Of a DNA stretch of 64,000 nucleotides, positions 63,975-64,000 are shown in pieces. Every line of letters begins with the position of its first letter. Position 1 is the stretch's first letter. The stretch is taken from assembly GCF_002797855.1 (NCBI RefSeq), contig NZ_PGFB01000005.1:62001-126000 (forward strand). The letters are read 5' to 3'. Under the pieces are notes generated by a model. That model was not told the DNA's origin. It saw nothing but the letters and a program-made list of their open reading frames with translations, and made no database searches. The position numbers were made by a program, and so were the translations under genes. This stretch comes from Compostimonas suwonensis. GTDB lineage: Bacteria; Actinomycetota; Actinomycetes; Actinomycetales; Microbacteriaceae.

Positions 63975-64000
63975 GTCTTCATTCGGCCTAGCCGCCGACC

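Overview
The window is high-GC actinobacterial DNA. Lgt, ResB/CcsB, MerR-MerA, prim-pol and the flanking cpaF (tadA) and acs genes look most like Microbacteriaceae (Microbacterium and relatives). Almost everything left of about 60.5 kb is acquired DNA. Ordinary chromosome appears only at the right edge, as the 5' half of a Flp-pilus ATPase gene (cpaF/tadA) and an acetyl-CoA synthetase gene (acs). I saw no tRNA, rRNA or CRISPR array.

Element A runs from beyond the left edge to about 47.98 kb and is an integrative conjugative element. Its parts are a type IV secretion/replication block on the minus strand (1-10.2 kb: SCO6880-family protein, VirB6-like and VirB2-like membrane proteins, a lysozyme/M23 wall hydrolase, a VirB8/TcpC-like protein, ParB, DUF2637 and prim-pol), a C5 methyltransferase divergent from a MobF relaxase (38.9-43.8 kb), and a 1000-residue surface protein (44.8-47.8 kb). 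Its cargo (10.3-38.8 kb) is a copper and thiol-redox island: AraC regulator, multicopper oxidase, two P1B ATPases, CopZ, CsoR, YHS, DUF305, DUF6153 and four-helix Cys-rich copper-storage proteins, then Lgt, ResB, CcsB, ResA and CcdA for cytochrome c maturation. Phosphoketolase and acetate kinase, which together make acetyl-phosphate and then ATP, sit inside the copper genes. Three CsoR-type palindromes mark its transcription starts.

ccdA is split by a 4.57-kb IS21-family element (33833-38400) with 50-bp imperfect terminal inverted repeats and a perfect 6-bp target duplication. It carries merR-merA between istB and its right end, so it is an insertion sequence with a mercury passenger.

Element B (about 47.97-60.52 kb) is a separate genomic island lying in tandem with A. 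A 22-bp direct repeat with one mismatch lies at its two ends, and the right copy sits exactly where cpaF breaks off in its Walker A motif. It carries a probable defence locus: two unknown genes, a leaderless leader peptide, a Ser/Thr kinase with an N-terminal DNA-binding-like region, a 41-residue basic protein, an SF2 helicase, a Cys-rich mini-protein, a HEPN protein and a PD-(D/E)xK-like nuclease. These are followed by two large serine recombinases (the second lacking a normal start codon) and an XRE-ImmA/IrrE pair. The kinase-helicase-HEPN-nuclease set matches no published defence system I can name and is the best candidate for something new.

Two other patterns stand out. The 9-mer CGCGCACCT occurs upstream of at least eight minus-strand starts of element A, suggesting a shared regulatory signal. 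A 32-residue one-helix peptide occurs twice, each time translationally coupled to an exported protein.
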